DNA from: Thermoleophilaceae bacterium
GTDB taxonomy: Bacteria > Actinomycetota > Thermoleophilia > Solirubrobacterales > Thermoleophilaceae
Assembly (NCBI GenBank): GCA_013695855.1
Contig: JACCZR010000248.1
Coordinates: forward strand, 1 to 7,622
Reading direction: 5' to 3'
Length of the DNA: 7,622 nucleotides
Positions 5,876-7,622 of the stretch are shown here, in pieces (position 1 is the first letter of the stretch; every line of letters begins with the position of its first letter). The notes below the pieces were generated by a model. That model had not been told where the DNA came from. It saw only the letters and a program-made list of their open reading frames with translations, and ran no database searches. The position numbers and the translations under genes are program-made.

Positions 5876-7214
5876 CAGGCGGGCACCTCCTCGCGCGCGG
5901 CCACGGCGGCCAGCGCGTCGATCTGCTCGCGCGTGCGCCGTTCGGTGATGGCCACCAGCAGGCCGTCCTCGTACTCGCCCAGCACGCCTCGCAGCGGCAG
6001 GCCGGGGTTGATTCCCGCCTCGCGGGCCCGGACGAGGAAGCCGTCCAGGTCGGGAACCCGCACCGCGAACTCGCGCACCACGGGGCCGGGGTTGATGGCC
6101 TCGAGGCCGAGGGCGTCGCGGGCGTAGGCGGTGCGGCGGAGCATGGAGGTGGAGAGCTCCAGCAGGCCCTGGCGGCCCAGCCAGCTCAGGTAGGCGGTGC
6201 CCGCCAGGGCGTTCAGCGCCTGCGAGGTGCAGATGTTGTGTGTGCCTTCTCGCGGCGGATGTGCTGCTCGCGGGTCTGAAGCGTGAGCACGAAGCCGCGC
6301 TTGCCGTCCACGTCGCGGGTCTCGCCGGCGATGCGGCCGGGCATCTTGCGCAGGAAGCGCTCGGAGGCAGCGAAGAAGCCAAAGGACGGCCCGCCGTAGT
6401 CCAAGCGGTTGCCCAGCGTCTGGCCCTCCCCCACGCAGATGTCCACGCCGCACTCACCGGGCGGCTTGAGGATGCCCAGCGGCAGCGGGTCGGCGGCGCA
6501 GACGAACAGCGCGCCGGTGGACTTGGCCGCCTCGCCCAGCGTGGCCAGGTCCTCGACGGTGCCCAGGAAGTTGGGGTACTGGACGAACACCGCGGCGGTG
6601 TCGTCGTCCACCGCGGCGGCCAGGGCCTCGGCGTCGGTGGCGCCCTGGGCGTCCAGGGGCACCTCGGCCAGCTCCATCCCGTAGCCGGCGGCGTGGGTGG
6701 CCAGCGCGGCGCGCGAGTGCGGGTGCACACCACGCGAGATCACCAGGCGTGTCTTCTTGGTCTCCAGCTTGGCCAGGTAGCCCGCCGCCGCCACAGCGCT
6801 CGGCCCCTCGTACACCGAGGCGTTGGACACCGGCAGCCCGGTCAGCTCGGAGATCATCGTCTGGAACTCGAACATCACCTGCAGCCCGCCCTGGGAGATC
6901 TCGGGCTGGTAGGGCGTGTAGGGGGTGAGGAACTCCGAGCGCTGGACGAGGTTGTCGATCAGCGAGGGCACGTAGTGGTCGTACATGCCGGCGCCGAGGA
7001 AGGTGACCTCCTCGTCGGCGTGGCGGTTGCGCGCGGCCAACGCGGTCAGGTGGTCGAGCACCTCCTGCTCGGCCATGCCCTCCGGGAGGTCTATCGGCCG
7101 CCCGAGACGCACCGACTCGGGGATCGCCTCGAAGAGGTCCTCGACCGACCCCACGCCCACGGCGTCGAGCATCTCGCGGCGATCCGCGTCGGTTGCGCTG
7201 GTGTAACGGCTCAC
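5875..7214 (-). CDS. gcvPA: Glycine dehydrogenase (decarboxylating) subunit 1, with a one-base frameshift
   Basis: This is the non-PLP half of the split P-protein and pairs with GcvPB. Two frames are needed. The first (7214 down to about 6246) encodes residues 1-323, from MSRYTSATDADRREML through FLGAGMYDHYVP (72-83), TPYQPEISQG (100-109), NASVYEGPSA (131-140) and GYLAK, to TREQHIRREK. Read straight on, it turns into nonsense and stops at 6213. The second frame (6243 down to 5875) continues at once with THNICTSQALNALAG and the normal C-terminal domain. One missing base in the Ala codon between them (REK-A-THNICT) rebuilds a 446-residue protein, the usual family length. The start GTG fits the family N-terminus but has no Shine-Dalgarno. 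The gene is therefore either intact with a sequencing or assembly error, or freshly inactivated. No classic heptamer slippery site is visible. It follows the cupin gene by 43 bases and overlaps gcvPB by one base. Confidence 0.93.
5884..5892 (-). promoter_or_regulatory. Ribosome binding site of gcvPB
   Basis: GAGGAGGTG on the minus strand lies eight bases before the ATG at 5875, inside the last codons of gcvPA. Together with the TGATG stop/start overlap it fixes the start and predicts coupled synthesis of the two subunits. Confidence 0.8.
6243..6246 (-). other. Frameshift position in gcvPA
   Basis: The minus strand reads GAGAAGGCACACACAACATC. GAG AAG belongs to the first frame and ACA CAC AAC ATC to the second, with only two bases (GC) left for the Ala codon between them. 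The missing base lies beside a (CA)n run, a sequence type prone to slippage or miscalling. Confidence 0.85.
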
Positions 7215-7219
7215 GGGAG

Positions 7220-7232
7220 GACTACGAACTTA
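7220..7232 (-). promoter_or_regulatory. Weak -10-like element before gcvPA
   Basis: On the minus strand TAAGTT (7232-7227) fits the TAnnnT pattern and would start a transcript about six bases before the GTG at 7214. This agrees with the absence of a Shine-Dalgarno. No good -35 is seen about 17 bases upstream, so read-through from the cupin gene is equally likely. The 43-base gap is too short for a glycine riboswitch. Confidence 0.25.
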
Positions 7233-7257
7233 GCGGCGCGGTCGTACCAACCGAGGC

Positions 7258-7622
7258 TCAGCCGGCAGGCCAGAAGTCCTGCACGAGCTCGCCATCGCCC
7301 TTGTGGCGGGGGCCGAAGGCCAGCAGCTCGAGGCCCTCCGAATCGGCCTCGAAAGCACGCGTGACCGACGGCGCCACCCGGATCGCGTCCATCGCGTCGA
7401 CGTCGATCACCTCGTCGTCTAGCTTCGCCCGGCCGCTGCCCGACAGCACGACATAGATCTCCTCGGCGTTCTCGTGGCGGTGTCCGAAGCCCTGGCGCCG
7501 CCCGGGCCGGACCACGTGGTAGGACAGGCCGGTGTTCTCGGCGTCCATGTCCTCGGTGGCGAAGCGCGCCTCCTGTATCTCCTCGAAGCCGAACTCCGGT
7601 GCCGAGTCCTTCACCGTCTTGA
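7258..7622 (-). CDS. Cupin domain protein, 5' partial
   Basis: The frame ends with TGA at 7260-7258 and is open to the right edge. A GTG at 7614 could be a start, giving 118 residues. However, relatives I recall have a short strand before SAPEFG, so the true start is probably outside the window. The first cupin motif is good: GFGHRHENAEEIYVVLSGSG, with His45 and His47 (counted from the GTG) and a Glu at 51 or 52 as likely metal ligands. The second motif is degenerate: APSVTRAF has Pro but lacks the usual Gly and His. This suggests incomplete metal binding, as in many small single-domain cupins. Cupins of this type may bind a small molecule or act as isomerases or dioxygenases, and no substrate can be assigned. 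The gene precedes gcvPA on the same strand, with a 43-base gap, so co-transcription is possible. Confidence 0.87.
   Translation of the reverse strand, partial: KTVKDSAPEFGFEEIQEARFATEDMDAENTGLSYHVVRPGRRQGFGHRHENAEEIYVVLSGSGRAKLDDEVIDVDAMDAIRVAPSVTRAFEADSEGLELLAFGPRHKGDGELVQDFWPAG

Noticed and set aside
4637..6127. A 496-codon open frame on the plus strand antisense to gcvPB and the gcvPA end.
   Set aside because: The gcvPB frame on the other strand has clear family motifs. Long antisense frames are expected in GC-rich coding DNA, and the product is low-complexity Val/Gly/Arg/His.
5876..6733. The gcvPB frame stays open about 860 bases upstream of its start, suggesting an 827-residue fusion protein.
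   Set aside because: The extra part is a Pro/Arg/Thr-rich alternative reading of gcvPA with no family match. The ATG at 5875 has a strong ribosome site and the family-typical N-terminus.
7215..7257. Possible glycine riboswitch upstream of the glycine cleavage genes.
   Set aside because: Only 43 bases separate the cupin stop from gcvPA, too short for the aptamer, and no aptamer-like core is visible.
6240..7364. A 374-codon plus-strand frame opposite gcvPA.
   Set aside because: It is low complexity and antisense to clear GcvPA sequence. It also crosses the cupin-gcvPA gap without any start signal.

Overview
The window reads as chromosomal DNA of a high-GC (about 70 percent by eye) Gram-positive bacterium. 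A Gram-positive/actinobacterial type LexA box (5'-CGAACGTATGTTCG) sits at the start of the DNA polymerase IV gene, glycine dehydrogenase is split into GcvPA and GcvPB subunits, and several genes start with GTG and have no visible Shine-Dalgarno. The protein flavour (cupin, PRC-barrel, actinobacterial-style propeller lipoprotein) suggests a deep actinobacterial lineage such as Thermoleophilia. That placement is an inference from remembered family patterns, not from a search. No rRNA, tRNA, CRISPR, insertion sequence or phage signal is visible, and no gene-free stretch exceeds about 150 bases.

Left part, plus strand (1-1945): three closely packed genes that look like one operon. They are the 3' part of a small alpha/beta-hydrolase of the KANL3/Tex30 (dienelactone-hydrolase-like) type, a 152-residue helical protein of unknown function, and a 308-residue lipoprotein that looks like a beta-propeller. 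The lipoprotein gene runs head-on into dinB, and the two stop codons share the palindrome CTAG.

Middle part, minus strand (1942-4101): dinB (DNA polymerase IV), preceded by an almost ideal SOS box that touches its GTG start codon. Upstream of it are a PRC-barrel protein and a membrane-anchored coiled-coil protein. The stop codon of the coiled-coil gene adjoins the ribosome binding site of the PRC gene, so that pair should be translated together. The coiled-coil gene contains a 42-bp (14-residue) tandem repeat.

Right part, minus strand (4250-7622): the glycine cleavage system P-protein, as gcvPA followed by gcvPB with overlapping stop and start (TGATG), preceded by a cupin gene that runs off the right edge. 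gcvPA carries a single one-base frameshift at about 6244. Adding one base there restores a family-typical 446-residue subunit, so this is either a sequence error or a recent mutation. GcvPA and GcvPB together decarboxylate glycine. The partner genes gcvT and gcvH are not in this window.

The window is mostly ordinary housekeeping and accessory content. I do not see a clear undescribed system. The points most worth a second look are the operator-over-start-codon arrangement at dinB, the frameshift in gcvPA, and the coupled TM-coiled-coil/PRC-barrel pair.
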